Shown here: positions 1 to 5,174 of the stretch, one piece after another | Layout: the number at the start of each line of letters is the position of its first letter | Numbering within the stretch: position 1 is the stretch's first letter | Notes under the pieces: model-generated | Seen by the model: only the letters and a program-made list of their open reading frames with translations | What the model was told of the DNA's origin: nothing | Databases searched by the model: none | Made by a program: the position numbers and the translations under genes | DNA from: an uncultured Clostridia bacterium | GTDB taxonomy: Bacteria; Bacillota; Clostridia; Christensenellales; Borkfalkiaceae | Length of the DNA stretch: 7,460 nucleotides | Direction of reading: 5' to 3' | Assembly: GCA_947177825.1 (NCBI GenBank) | Contig: CAMWWA010000058.1 | Location: 1 to 7,460 of the forward strand

Positions 1-555
1 AGTCGAGGCGAGGTTGGAAGTCTTGTCCGGCATAATTATGGAAATGTCCGAAACGATTTCCAGATACAGCGAGTGTTTGGTCTGGTTTATGCCCGCGTCC
101 ACAAATTTGGAAACGAAGCGGCACTCCACGTTGGAGATGGGTATAATCTTGATATTTATTTTATGACCGAAACCTGCAAGCGCCTCTATACCCGTCAGCG
201 CGCCTATGGGAACCTGTATGCCCTCCGCGCTCATACGCGTTAAATTTTCCTGCGAGAGATACGCCGTATCCCTCGCTATTCTGTTTATTTTAAGACTGTC
301 CGTCGTGATGGTTGCAACGTCCCCCGCCTCGTCGTATGTGATAGTTATCAAGTCCTCGTAACGCAAATTGTCGTTGAGCGTATAATATATGGCGTCGTTT
401 ACCGCAACCGTGGTTATGGAACGGATTGTCGCTTCGCTTATGGATATCAGAATTTTGGTTACGTTGCGCTGAAAAAACAGCATAAGCGCAATGAGCAAAA
501 GGCAGATTACCGCGATTATAATTTTAAGTCGTTTATGCTTGCGCCGCTTTTTCAT
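1..555 (-). CDS. yunB: Sporulation protein YunB, N-terminal 185 residues (cut by left window edge)
   Basis: The reverse strand is open from an ATG at 555 to the window edge with no stop. The product starts with a basic stretch (MKKRRKHKRLK), then one hydrophobic helix at about residues 12-28 (IIIAVICLLLIALMLFF). This predicts a single N-terminal membrane anchor with the rest outside. The following region fits the Spore_YunB family: VAVNDAIYYTL at about 51-61, then IQVPIGALTGIEALAGFG at about 113-130 and a late EIVSDISIIMP. In Bacillus subtilis yunB is a sigma-E gene needed for efficient sporulation; its biochemical role is unknown. The family is about 250 residues, so roughly the last quarter is missing. 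The start is well fixed: no other start codon lies in frame between 555 and the upstream stop at 610-612, and the next Met is inside the membrane helix. No Shine-Dalgarno precedes it. The family call is by recognition of motifs, not by a search. Confidence 0.87.
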   Translation of the reverse strand, partial: MKKRRKHKRLKIIIAVICLLLIALMLFFQRNVTKILISISEATIRSITTVAVNDAIYYTLNDNLRYEDLITITYDEAGDVATITTDSLKINRIARDTAYLSQENLTRMSAEGIQVPIGALTGIEALAGFGHKINIKIIPISNVECRFVSKFVDAGINQTKHSLYLEIVSDISIIMPDKTSNLAST

Positions 556-560
556 ATAAT

Positions 561-568
561 ATCGTATG
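561..568 (-). promoter_or_regulatory. Possible sigma-E-type -10 element for yunB
   Basis: On the minus strand CATACGAT lies five bases before the yunB ATG. It differs at one position from the sigma-E -10 consensus CATACAHT. This fits the known sigma-E control of yunB in Bacillus. The -35 side is weak: GCAAATA is present but 16 bp away, slightly too far. If the element is used, transcription would start at or next to the ATG, so this message would also be leaderless. Eight-base matches occur by chance, and support comes mainly from the gene's identity. Confidence 0.4.
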
Positions 569-584
569 CGTTGCGCGGCTAATT

Positions 585-596
585 TATTTGCAAATA
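585..596. promoter_or_regulatory. 12-bp perfect palindrome over the mtnN -35 box (candidate operator)
   Basis: TATTTGCAAATA is its own reverse complement. It covers the whole proposed -35 hexamer of the mtnN promoter (588-593) and lies midway in the yunB-mtnN divergent region. A dimeric repressor bound here would block RNA polymerase at the mtnN promoter and could affect yunB as well. GCGCGG (573-578) and CCGCGC (597-602) form a further inverted pair around it, but off-centre by six bases. No specific regulator is recognised, and the site is AT-rich enough that chance cannot be excluded. Confidence 0.4.
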
Positions 597-616
597 CCGC
601 GCCGCTTTGCTATAAT
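588..616 (+). promoter_or_regulatory. Sigma-A-type promoter of the mtnN-luxS-ung operon
   Basis: The -35 is TTGCAA at 588-593 (four of six bases match TTGACA), the spacer is exactly 17 bp, and the -10 is a perfect TATAAT at 611-616. The normal distance from the -10 box to +1 puts transcription start at about 623, which is the A of the mtnN ATG. This is the only good promoter seen before the three overlapping genes, so it probably drives all of them. Confidence 0.75.
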
Positions 617-622
617 TTAAGT

Positions 623-1282
623 ATGATTGTATTCGTAATTGCTATGGACAGCGAGGCGCGCCCCGTTATTGACAAAATGCAGAACGCCGCGGAGAGCTTC
701 GTGCACGGAAGAAAAGTCGTGCGCGGAACCTTATGCGGCAAAGATACGGCGGTTATCACGTGCGGCGTGGGCAAGACCAACGCGGCGGCGGGAACTCAAT
801 ACGCGGTGGATTGTTTAGGCGCGGACAAGATTATCAACGTCGGCTTTGCAGGCGGACTTAACGGCGGCACTAAGGTGGGCAGCGTTTATTGCATAGGAAG
901 TGCGGCGCAATACGATTTTGACCTTGCGGCGATTAACGGTACGCCCGTGGGCACACTGAACGAATATGAAGAGCCCTATATGGAGCTTGCCGCGTGCCCC
1001 CTCTACCCTGCAAAAAAGCTGGCGACGGGCGACAGGTTTAACGACAGCGTTACGGACTATAAGTTTCTGACGGAAACGCTCGGCGCGGATATACGCGATA
1101 TGGAGGGCGGCGCGGTTGCGCATGTTTGCAAGCGTGCAGGCGTGCCCTGCTACTCCTTTAAAGTCATTTCGGACGTTGCGGGTTCGGGAAGTACTACCGA
1201 ACAGTTTTTGCACAATATCGCCCTGTGCGCGCAGGCGCTGGGTGAAAACATTACGAGAATTTTCGAGGCGGTAAATGGATAG
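623..1282 (+). CDS. mtnN: 5'-methylthioadenosine/S-adenosylhomocysteine nucleosidase (MtnN/Pfs)
   Basis: This cytosolic enzyme cleaves adenine from S-adenosylhomocysteine, methylthioadenosine and 5'-deoxyadenosine, removing inhibitors of methyltransferases and radical-SAM enzymes. The 219-residue product shows the family layout: a first strand then AMDSEA (Glu11, equivalent to E. coli Glu12), CGVGKTNAAAGTQ at 47-59, NVGFAGGL at 72-79, DMEGGAVAHV at 159-168 (Glu161, equivalent to Glu174) and the catalytic Asp184 in VISDVAG. Length is close to the usual 230. The start at 623 is chosen because the conserved MIVFVIAMDSEA begins there. An in-frame ATG at 566 would add 19 unrelated residues and place the promoter inside the gene. 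No Shine-Dalgarno is present, and the -10 box ends six bases upstream, so translation is probably leaderless. The end overlaps luxS by 8 bp; LuxS uses this enzyme's product. Confidence 0.95.
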   Translation: MIVFVIAMDSEARPVIDKMQNAAESFVHGRKVVRGTLCGKDTAVITCGVGKTNAAAGTQYAVDCLGADKIINVGFAGGLNGGTKVGSVYCIGSAAQYDFDLAAINGTPVGTLNEYEEPYMELAACPLYPAKKLATGDRFNDSVTDYKFLTETLGADIRDMEGGAVAHVCKRAGVPCYSFKVISDVAGSGSTTEQFLHNIALCAQALGENITRIFEAVNG

Positions 1283-1703
1283 AATACCTTCATTTTCGAA
1301 AAACCACGACCTGCTTGAACAGGGCCTGCATAAGAGCATGGAAATGCACGGCGTGACCACCTGGGATTTGCGCTTTAAAAAGCCCAACGCAGGCGACTAT
1401 ATTACGCCCTCCGCCCTGCACACAATCGAGCATATTCTTGCAACCGTGTTGCGCAATTCGGATAAAAAAGACGACGTGATTTATTTCGGTCCCATGGGTT
1501 GCAGGACGGGGTTCTACCTGCTGACGGTCAACCTTGATTACGCGCAGGTTTTGGAGCTTTTGAAGCAGTGCTTTTTGGTTGCGCTCACCTTTAAGGAGGT
1601 GCCGGGAAGCAGGCGCGAGGAGTGCGGAAACTATCTGGAACACGACCTTGACGGCGCGCTGAAAGAGATTGGCGCGTACCTTGAAATACTGAGGTTAATA
1701 TGA
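1275..1703 (+). CDS. luxS: S-ribosylhomocysteine lyase (AI-2 synthesis)
   Basis: LuxS splits S-ribosylhomocysteine into homocysteine and 4,5-dihydroxypentane-2,3-dione, which cyclises to autoinducer-2. It is a cytosolic metal-dependent homodimer. The 142-residue product has the metal-binding HTIEH motif at 49-53 (His49, His53; catalytic Glu52), the catalytic Cys76 in GPMGCRTGFY, and the third metal ligand Cys117 in EECGNYLEHDL. It is slightly shorter than the usual 150-160, with a short C-terminus, but no key residue is missing. The ATG overlaps the mtnN stop region by 8 bp, and a GAGGCGG Shine-Dalgarno inside mtnN (1265-1271) serves it. Tandem placement after mtnN couples two consecutive steps of SAH recycling. 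Whether AI-2 is a signal here or only a by-product cannot be told from the window. Confidence 0.97.
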   Translation: MDRIPSFSKNHDLLEQGLHKSMEMHGVTTWDLRFKKPNAGDYITPSALHTIEHILATVLRNSDKKDDVIYFGPMGCRTGFYLLTVNLDYAQVLELLKQCFLVALTFKEVPGSRREECGNYLEHDLDGALKEIGAYLEILRLI

Positions 1704-2371
1704 TACGGCTGGGAGGAGGCTGGGACGAGGCGCTTGCGCCCCTGTTCGCCGACGAAAGATATTTAAAAATACGCGAGTTTTTAAAGCGCGAATACTCGAC
1801 TCACGTCGTATATCCCGATATGTACGACCTTTACAATTGCTTCCGCTTTACGCCGCTTTCCAACGTTAAAGCCGTGATTCTGGGGCAGGACCCCTACCAC
1901 GAGCCGGGGCAGGCGCACGGGCTGTGCTTTTCGGTTAAACCGGGCGTGCCCCTTCCCCCGTCATTGCAGAATATTTATAAGGAAATCGAAAGCGACTTAG
2001 GAATTGTAGAGCCGAGGTGCGGCGATTTGACCAAGTGGGCGCAACAGGGCGTTCTGCTTTTGAACACCACGCTGACCGTACGCGAGCATATGGCGAACAG
2101 CCACTCCAAATGCGGCTGGGCGTGGTTTACCGACAGCGTTATCAAGCTTATTTCGGACAAATGCGAAAACGTGGTATTCATTCTTTGGGGAGGCAACGCG
2201 CGCGGAAAAGTGCCCCTCATTGACAGCCGCAAGCACCTTATATTGCAGTGCGCGCACCCTTCGCCCCTTTCCGCTTACAACGGATTTTTCGGGTGCAAGT
2301 TCTTTTCGAAAACCAACGAATATCTTACCGCTCACGGCAAACAGCCGATTGATTGGGATTTGAATAAATAA
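1700..2371 (+). CDS. ung: Uracil-DNA glycosylase, family 1
   Basis: Ung removes uracil from DNA after cytosine deamination or dUTP incorporation, starting base-excision repair. The 223-residue product carries all hallmarks: GQDPYHEPGQAHGLCFSV at 62-79 with catalytic Asp64, Tyr66 and the uracil-stacking Phe77; LLLNTTLTV at 119-127 with Asn122 for uracil recognition; and HPSPLSAYNGFFG at 186-198 with His186 and the DNA-intercalating Leu190. Length is normal for the family. The ATG overlaps the luxS stop in an ATGA arrangement, with GAGG at 1691-1694 as ribosome binding site, so it is translationally coupled to luxS. The pairing with SAH-recycling genes has no obvious metabolic reason and may simply reflect shared housekeeping expression. 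No classical terminator follows; the palindrome at 2387-2505 is the first structure downstream. Confidence 0.97.
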   Translation: MIRLGGGWDEALAPLFADERYLKIREFLKREYSTHVVYPDMYDLYNCFRFTPLSNVKAVILGQDPYHEPGQAHGLCFSVKPGVPLPPSLQNIYKEIESDLGIVEPRCGDLTKWAQQGVLLLNTTLTVREHMANSHSKCGWAWFTDSVIKLISDKCENVVFILWGGNARGKVPLIDSRKHLILQCAHPSPLSAYNGFFGCKFFSKTNEYLTAHGKQPIDWDLNK

Positions 2372-2386
2372 TATTACCGACTACTC

Positions 2387-2505
2387 CTCGGATTAGAAGC
2401 GAGCAAGACAAGGCGCGCGAGCACCGACCGCAGGGAGTGTACACAGAAGTACACGACCAAGGCGGCGCGGAACGCAACACAGTATTGCGATGCTTATAAT
2501 TCGAG
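2387..2505. repeat. 119-bp imperfect palindromic element (MITE/REP-like candidate)
   Basis: Most of the ung-apgM gap is one symmetric structure. The ends are 14-bp inverted repeats, CTCGGATTAGAAGC (2387-2400) and GCTTATAATTCGAG (2492-2505), differing at two positions, one of which is a G-U pair in RNA. The centre is a perfect 6-bp inverted repeat, GTGTAC (2437-2442) and GTACAC (2449-2454), whose midpoint is within one base of the midpoint of the whole element. The right arm holds a smaller hairpin, CGCAA/TTGCG (2473-2489). There is no open frame of interest. This design matches non-autonomous miniature elements or folded intergenic repeats. Five Ts (2508-2512) follow the right end, so it could also end the upstream transcript. 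Only one copy lies in the window, so dispersal is inferred. Confidence 0.65.
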
Positions 2506-2518
2506 CATTTTTAAGGAG
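2495..2518 (+). promoter_or_regulatory. apgM -10 box inside the repeat, and its Shine-Dalgarno
   Basis: A perfect TATAAT (2495-2500) lies in the right terminal repeat of the palindromic element. A start near 2507 would give a leader of about 18 bases holding a strong AAGGAG (2513-2518), six bases before the apgM ATG. No good -35 is seen at 16-18 bp; the region there reads ACGCAAC, so promoter activity is less certain than the ribosome binding site. If it is used, the repeat element supplies the promoter for apgM. Confidence 0.45.
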
Positions 2519-2524
2519 ATAATT

Positions 2525-3739
2525 ATGAAGTATGTTGTTGTGCTTGGCGACGGTATGGCTGACTGGAAGATAGAAAGCCTCGGCAACAAGACCTGCCTGG
2601 AAGCCGCGAACACCGTAACCTTGAATAAGCTTGCACCCCTTTCCGAAGTGGGACTTTGCAAGACCGTTCCCGACGGAATGAAGCCGGGCAGCGACGTTGC
2701 CAATATGTCCGTGCTGGGCTTTAACCCCAAAGACTTCTACACGGGGCGTTCGCCCCTGGAAGCCGTTTCTATGGGCATCAAGCTGACCGATACGGACGTG
2801 ACTCTGCGCTGCAACCTGGTCACCCTTTCCGACGAGGAAAATTACGAAGATAAAACTATGGTCGACTATTCGGCAGGCGAAATTTCCACCGAAGAAGCCG
2901 CCGAGCTTATCAACTATTTGAAAAGCAGTTTAGATAACGAGCGCTTTACGCTGTATCCGGGCATTTCCTACAGGCACTGCCTTGTCGTGAAAAATGGCGT
3001 GACGGGGCACGACTTAACCCCTCCGCACGACATATCCGACAGGAAGATAACCGAGCACCTGCCCAAGGGCGAGCTGGGCGGCGTTTACCTTGAAATGATG
3101 AAAAAGAGCGCCAAGCTGCTTGCCGGTCACCCCGTAAACAAAAAGCGCGTTGCTGAGGGCAAGCGCCCCGCAAACTCCATTTGGCTGTGGGGCGAGGGCA
3201 CCAAACCCGCGCTCAGCCCGTTTGAAAAGGCGCACTCGCTTAAGGGCGGAATTATTTCCGCGGTTGACCTTGTAAAAGGCATAGGTATGCTTGCGGATAT
3301 GCGCGTTATAGAGGTTGAAGGCGCGACGGGCAACTACGACACGGACTTTAAAGGCAAGACGGCAGCCGCGGCGAAAGCGCTTATAGGCGGACTTGATTTC
3401 GTGTATATCCATATGGAGGCGCCCGACGAGTGCGGACACCACGGCGACGTTGCGCACAAGATTTATTCCATCGAGCAGATTGACAACGTGGTTATTCCCA
3501 CGCTTTGCGAAAGACTGGAAAGCGCGGGCGAAAAATACGCCATGCTGGTTACGCCCGACCACCCCACTCCCTGCGCGTGCAAGACTCACGTTTCCGAACC
3601 CGTGCCCTACCTTATTTATTCCAACGCGAAAAATCTTAGTAACGGCGCGGTGCGCTACACCGAGGACGAAGCGAAAAAGACTGGCACTTACGTTGCCGAC
3701 GGTTACAAGCTTATCGAACGCCTGCTTGCCGTTAAATAA
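2525..3739 (+). CDS. apgM: Cofactor-independent phosphoglycerate mutase family protein (aPGM type; possible homoserine kinase)
   Basis: The 404-residue product belongs to the archaeal-type phosphoglycerate mutase branch of the alkaline phosphatase-like metalloenzyme superfamily. True members interconvert 2- and 3-phosphoglycerate in glycolysis. Key sites are Asp9 in VVLGDGMADW, the phosphate-accepting Ser56 in MKPGSDVANMSVLG, YTGRSPLEA at 72-80, and the metal ligand clusters MEAPDECGHHGD (297-308) and TPDHPTP (343-349), with His355 after them. Length matches the family (about 400). The ATG is supported by AAGGAG six bases upstream. It stands alone between the palindromic repeat and a strong terminator, so it is probably monocistronic. 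One bacterial subgroup of this family has been proposed to be a homoserine kinase in genomes lacking thrB. The sequence looks like that bacterial type, so the substrate is uncertain; the superfamily call is firm. Confidence 0.9.
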   Translation: MKYVVVLGDGMADWKIESLGNKTCLEAANTVTLNKLAPLSEVGLCKTVPDGMKPGSDVANMSVLGFNPKDFYTGRSPLEAVSMGIKLTDTDVTLRCNLVTLSDEENYEDKTMVDYSAGEISTEEAAELINYLKSSLDNERFTLYPGISYRHCLVVKNGVTGHDLTPPHDISDRKITEHLPKGELGGVYLEMMKKSAKLLAGHPVNKKRVAEGKRPANSIWLWGEGTKPALSPFEKAHSLKGGIISAVDLVKGIGMLADMRVIEVEGATGNYDTDFKGKTAAAAKALIGGLDFVYIHMEAPDECGHHGDVAHKIYSIEQIDNVVIPTLCERLESAGEKYAMLVTPDHPTPCACKTHVSEPVPYLIYSNAKNLSNGAVRYTEDEAKKTGTYVADGYKLIERLLAVK

Positions 3740-3759
3740 AAGACAACTGAAATTAAAAA

Positions 3760-3781
3760 CGGCGGCGCAATTGCGCCGCCG
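3760..3781. terminator. Bidirectional intrinsic terminator between apgM and the coat genes
   Basis: A perfect 9-bp GC-rich stem (C3760 with G3781, then GGCGGCGC/GCGCCGCC) closes a four-base AATT loop. TTTTT follows at 3783-3787 on the plus strand. AAAAA at 3755-3759 gives a T-run on the minus strand. It lies 20 bp after the apgM stop and 17 bp beyond the stop of the convergent coat gene, so it can end transcription from both sides. Confidence 0.93.
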
Positions 3782-3798
3782 CTTTTTCTACAAACAAA

Positions 3799-4092
3799 TC
3801 AGTTTGCTTCGAGCTGTTTCTTTTCCTTTTTGAAGGTTTCGGTGGTCTGGTCTATCATTTGCTTCTGCGCGGGCGTGGGTGTGTAATAGCCGCGGCTTGA
3901 CATCTGACTGAACAGCGAGTACTGGTTTTCCGCAACCGAATTGAGGTGCGTGGAAAAACTCTTTCTCAGGCTCTTGGAGCTGCCCTCGAACAGCGCGGTC
4001 GTGTAGAACGACATAAGCTGTTTTTCGCTTTCGAGCATATCCTGAATTGCGTCCTTTTCGTTGAGCTGGGTGTTCATTTTCGTCAGTTTCAT
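3799..4092 (-). CDS. CotF-family spore coat protein
   Basis: A 97-residue acidic/basic helical protein. Residues about 10-75 fit the Coat F domain pattern: LNEKDAIQDMLESEKQLMSFYTTAL, a second helix LRKSFSTHLNSVAENQYSLFSQM, then the typical RGYYTPTPA tail (67-75), where family members carry a GWY/GYY-x-P-x-x-A motif. Such proteins form ferritin-like helical pairs and associate with the spore coat in Bacilli and Clostridia. The last 20 residues are lysine- and glutamate-rich (about 82-97). The ATG at 4092 has a GGAGGT eight bases upstream, which also encodes the final Gly-Gly of the preceding gene. The 5-bp gap and shared bases indicate coupled translation with the 62-residue partner. Expression is expected late in sporulation, but I found no clear sporulation-sigma promoter. 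Confidence 0.83.
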   Translation of the reverse strand: MKLTKMNTQLNEKDAIQDMLESEKQLMSFYTTALFEGSSKSLRKSFSTHLNSVAENQYSLFSQMSSRGYYTPTPAQKQMIDQTTETFKKEKKQLEAN

Positions 4093-4097
4093 TTGCC

Positions 4098-4286
4098 TTA
4101 ACCTCCTATTACCTTTAAAAGCTCGTTATATCTTCTCTGGTGTTCGTCGGCTATGCGGCACATACATTCGGCAAGGTCCGGGTCGGTGAGCGACTTGGAA
4201 TAAGCCCTCGCCTTTTTGCAAATCAGCCCTTCGAAGGTGAGGGCGTCGGCAATCATAGTAAGTTCTTTTGACGTCAATTGTGTCAT
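4098..4286 (-). CDS. Small helical coat-associated protein, partner of the CotF-like gene
   Basis: The 62-residue product begins MTQLTSKELTMIADAL and ends ELLKVIGG. It reads as two amphipathic helices (about 5-28 and 34-58) with CKKARAYSK and ADEHQRRYNELL. Small proteins of this form commonly sit directly before CotF-type coat genes in clostridia; a structural role in the spore is inferred from that pairing. The start at 4286 is chosen because GGAGGT lies six bases upstream. An in-frame ATG at 4334 would add 16 residues unlike the family, encoded by the hairpin, with no Shine-Dalgarno. The ribosome binding site is buried in the hairpin at 4293-4326, so translation or transcription into this gene may be controlled there. 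The stop is 5 bp before the next gene. Confidence 0.78.
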   Translation of the reverse strand: MTQLTSKELTMIADALTFEGLICKKARAYSKSLTDPDLAECMCRIADEHQRRYNELLKVIGG

Positions 4287-4292
4287 AAAAAT

Positions 4293-4326
4293 ACCTCCGA
4301 AAAGGTTATTGCCCTTTTTCGGAGGT
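4293..4326 (-). promoter_or_regulatory. Hairpin enclosing the coat-gene Shine-Dalgarno, followed by a T-run
   Basis: On the minus strand ACCTCCGAAAAAGG (4326-4313) pairs with CCTTTTCGGAGGT (4305-4293): 13 base pairs, one bulged A, and a seven-base loop GCAATAA. The right arm contains the complete GGAGGT ribosome binding site of the 62-residue gene, so the folded form hides it. Five Ts (4291-4287) follow one base after the stem and run straight into the ATG. The same structure therefore looks like an intrinsic terminator for the upstream operon and a translation-blocking stem for the coat pair. The left arm starts 17 bp after the stop of the upstream gene. Confidence 0.72.
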
Positions 4327-4343
4327 TTATACATTTTTTGATT

Positions 4344-5174
4344 TTAAGATTTACGCGGGAGTTCGCCGAAGATGTCCACTTCGTTTGCGCTGTGCGCCTT
4401 TATCGCCTGATAGTAAGGGTCGGAAGAAAAATCGCGCTCCTTTTCGTAGCTGCCGCCCAAACTTTCGATTGCGTATTTAAGCTCCTGGTATTCTATAAAG
4501 GTTATGCCCTCCTCGTCGATTTTGTCCAGGAGGTATTCGAGAGCACGCTCGTCGCCGTACGCCGCAAGGTAGCTTGCATGCATAGACACGTCGTCACCCG
4601 TGCGGAATTCCTTTATAAGTATATCGAATATCTGGTCGTCTTTGATTACGCAGCGCGAGAGTATTTCCAGCATGTACTCCCTTTGCACGCCCTTTTTGTA
4701 GAAATCGAGCGCCTGCTCCTTCACGTCGTCGGCAAACTCCTTTACGTTGTCCACGCAGGTGTTGCGGACGTCCTCGCTTTCGGAGGTCGTCAAAAGGCGC
4801 ATATATTCGGGAAGCGCTTCGCGGCTGGCGCCCAGAAGATTGAGCGCGTACGCAATTTCGTCCTCCGTGCCGCTAAGTAAGGGAATAAGCAGTTTTTCGG
4901 GCTTTCTGCCCTCTATGGCGTTGCACAGAAATTCGCTTACCGCAACGCCCTGCTTTAAGTGCGCGCGGAGCTGGGCAACCAGCTGACCGTCGTCCATATC
5001 GGCATAGTACTGGTTGGGCGACTTGCCCAGCGACTTTATAACCGTGTCGCCGAAGCGCGCGTACATTTTGGGAATGATGTCCTCCCATTCCTTTTCCCTG
5101 TACTTGTCGGCGTTTTTCTTTACGTATTCGGACAACTTTTCGTCGAACATTCCGTCGAAATCGTAGAGCTTCAT
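4344..5174 (-). CDS. Uncharacterised alpha-helical repeat (HEAT-like) protein
   Basis: I do not recognise a named family. The 276-residue product has no signal peptide or membrane segment and is acidic. Residues about 60-245 form successive helix pairs in HEAT-like rhythm: PEKLLIPLLSGTEDEIAYALNLLG, LPEYMRLLTTSESEDVRNTCVDNV, REYMLEILSRCVIKDDQIFDILI and MHASYLAAYGDERALEYLLDKI. These suggest a superhelical protein-binding scaffold. The N-terminal 50 residues (YDFDGMFDEKLSEYVKK onward) and the C-terminal tail (DIFGELPRKS) are probably distinct. The ATG at 5174 overlaps the TPR gene stop (ATGA), with GGAG eight bases upstream, so it is coupled to that gene; upstream in-frame starts would only read the TPR gene out of frame. 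The overlap suggests that the two solenoid proteins are made in fixed ratio, perhaps as partners. This is inference. Confidence 0.8.
   Translation of the reverse strand: MKLYDFDGMFDEKLSEYVKKNADKYREKEWEDIIPKMYARFGDTVIKSLGKSPNQYYADMDDGQLVAQLRAHLKQGVAVSEFLCNAIEGRKPEKLLIPLLSGTEDEIAYALNLLGASREALPEYMRLLTTSESEDVRNTCVDNVKEFADDVKEQALDFYKKGVQREYMLEILSRCVIKDDQIFDILIKEFRTGDDVSMHASYLAAYGDERALEYLLDKIDEEGITFIEYQELKYAIESLGGSYEKERDFSSDPYYQAIKAHSANEVDIFGELPRKS

Noticed and set aside
566..622. Upstream in-frame ATG that would extend mtnN by 19 residues
   Set aside because: The extra residues do not resemble the family, no Shine-Dalgarno precedes the ATG, and the segment contains the operon's own -35 and -10 boxes.
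815..1387. 190-codon open frame antisense to mtnN and luxS
   Set aside because: It crosses two well-identified genes and has no start signal or conserved pattern.
2372..2524. A riboswitch or small RNA gene in the ung-apgM gap
   Set aside because: No known riboswitch core is recognisable, and the symmetry about one midpoint is better explained by a palindromic repeat element.
3014..3589. 191-codon open frame antisense to apgM
   Set aside because: The plus-strand reading carries the conserved metal-binding motifs; the antisense product is an Arg/Ala/Val-rich shadow with no recognisable motif.
4287..4334. Upstream ATG at 4334 for the 62-residue coat partner
   Set aside because: The added 16 residues are encoded by the regulatory hairpin and there is no ribosome binding site before 4334, whereas 4286 has GGAGGT at ideal spacing.
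4278..4880. 200-codon open frame on the plus strand
   Set aside because: It is antisense to the HEAT-like gene and the hairpin, has no ribosome binding site or family resemblance, and arises from the codon bias of the gene opposite.
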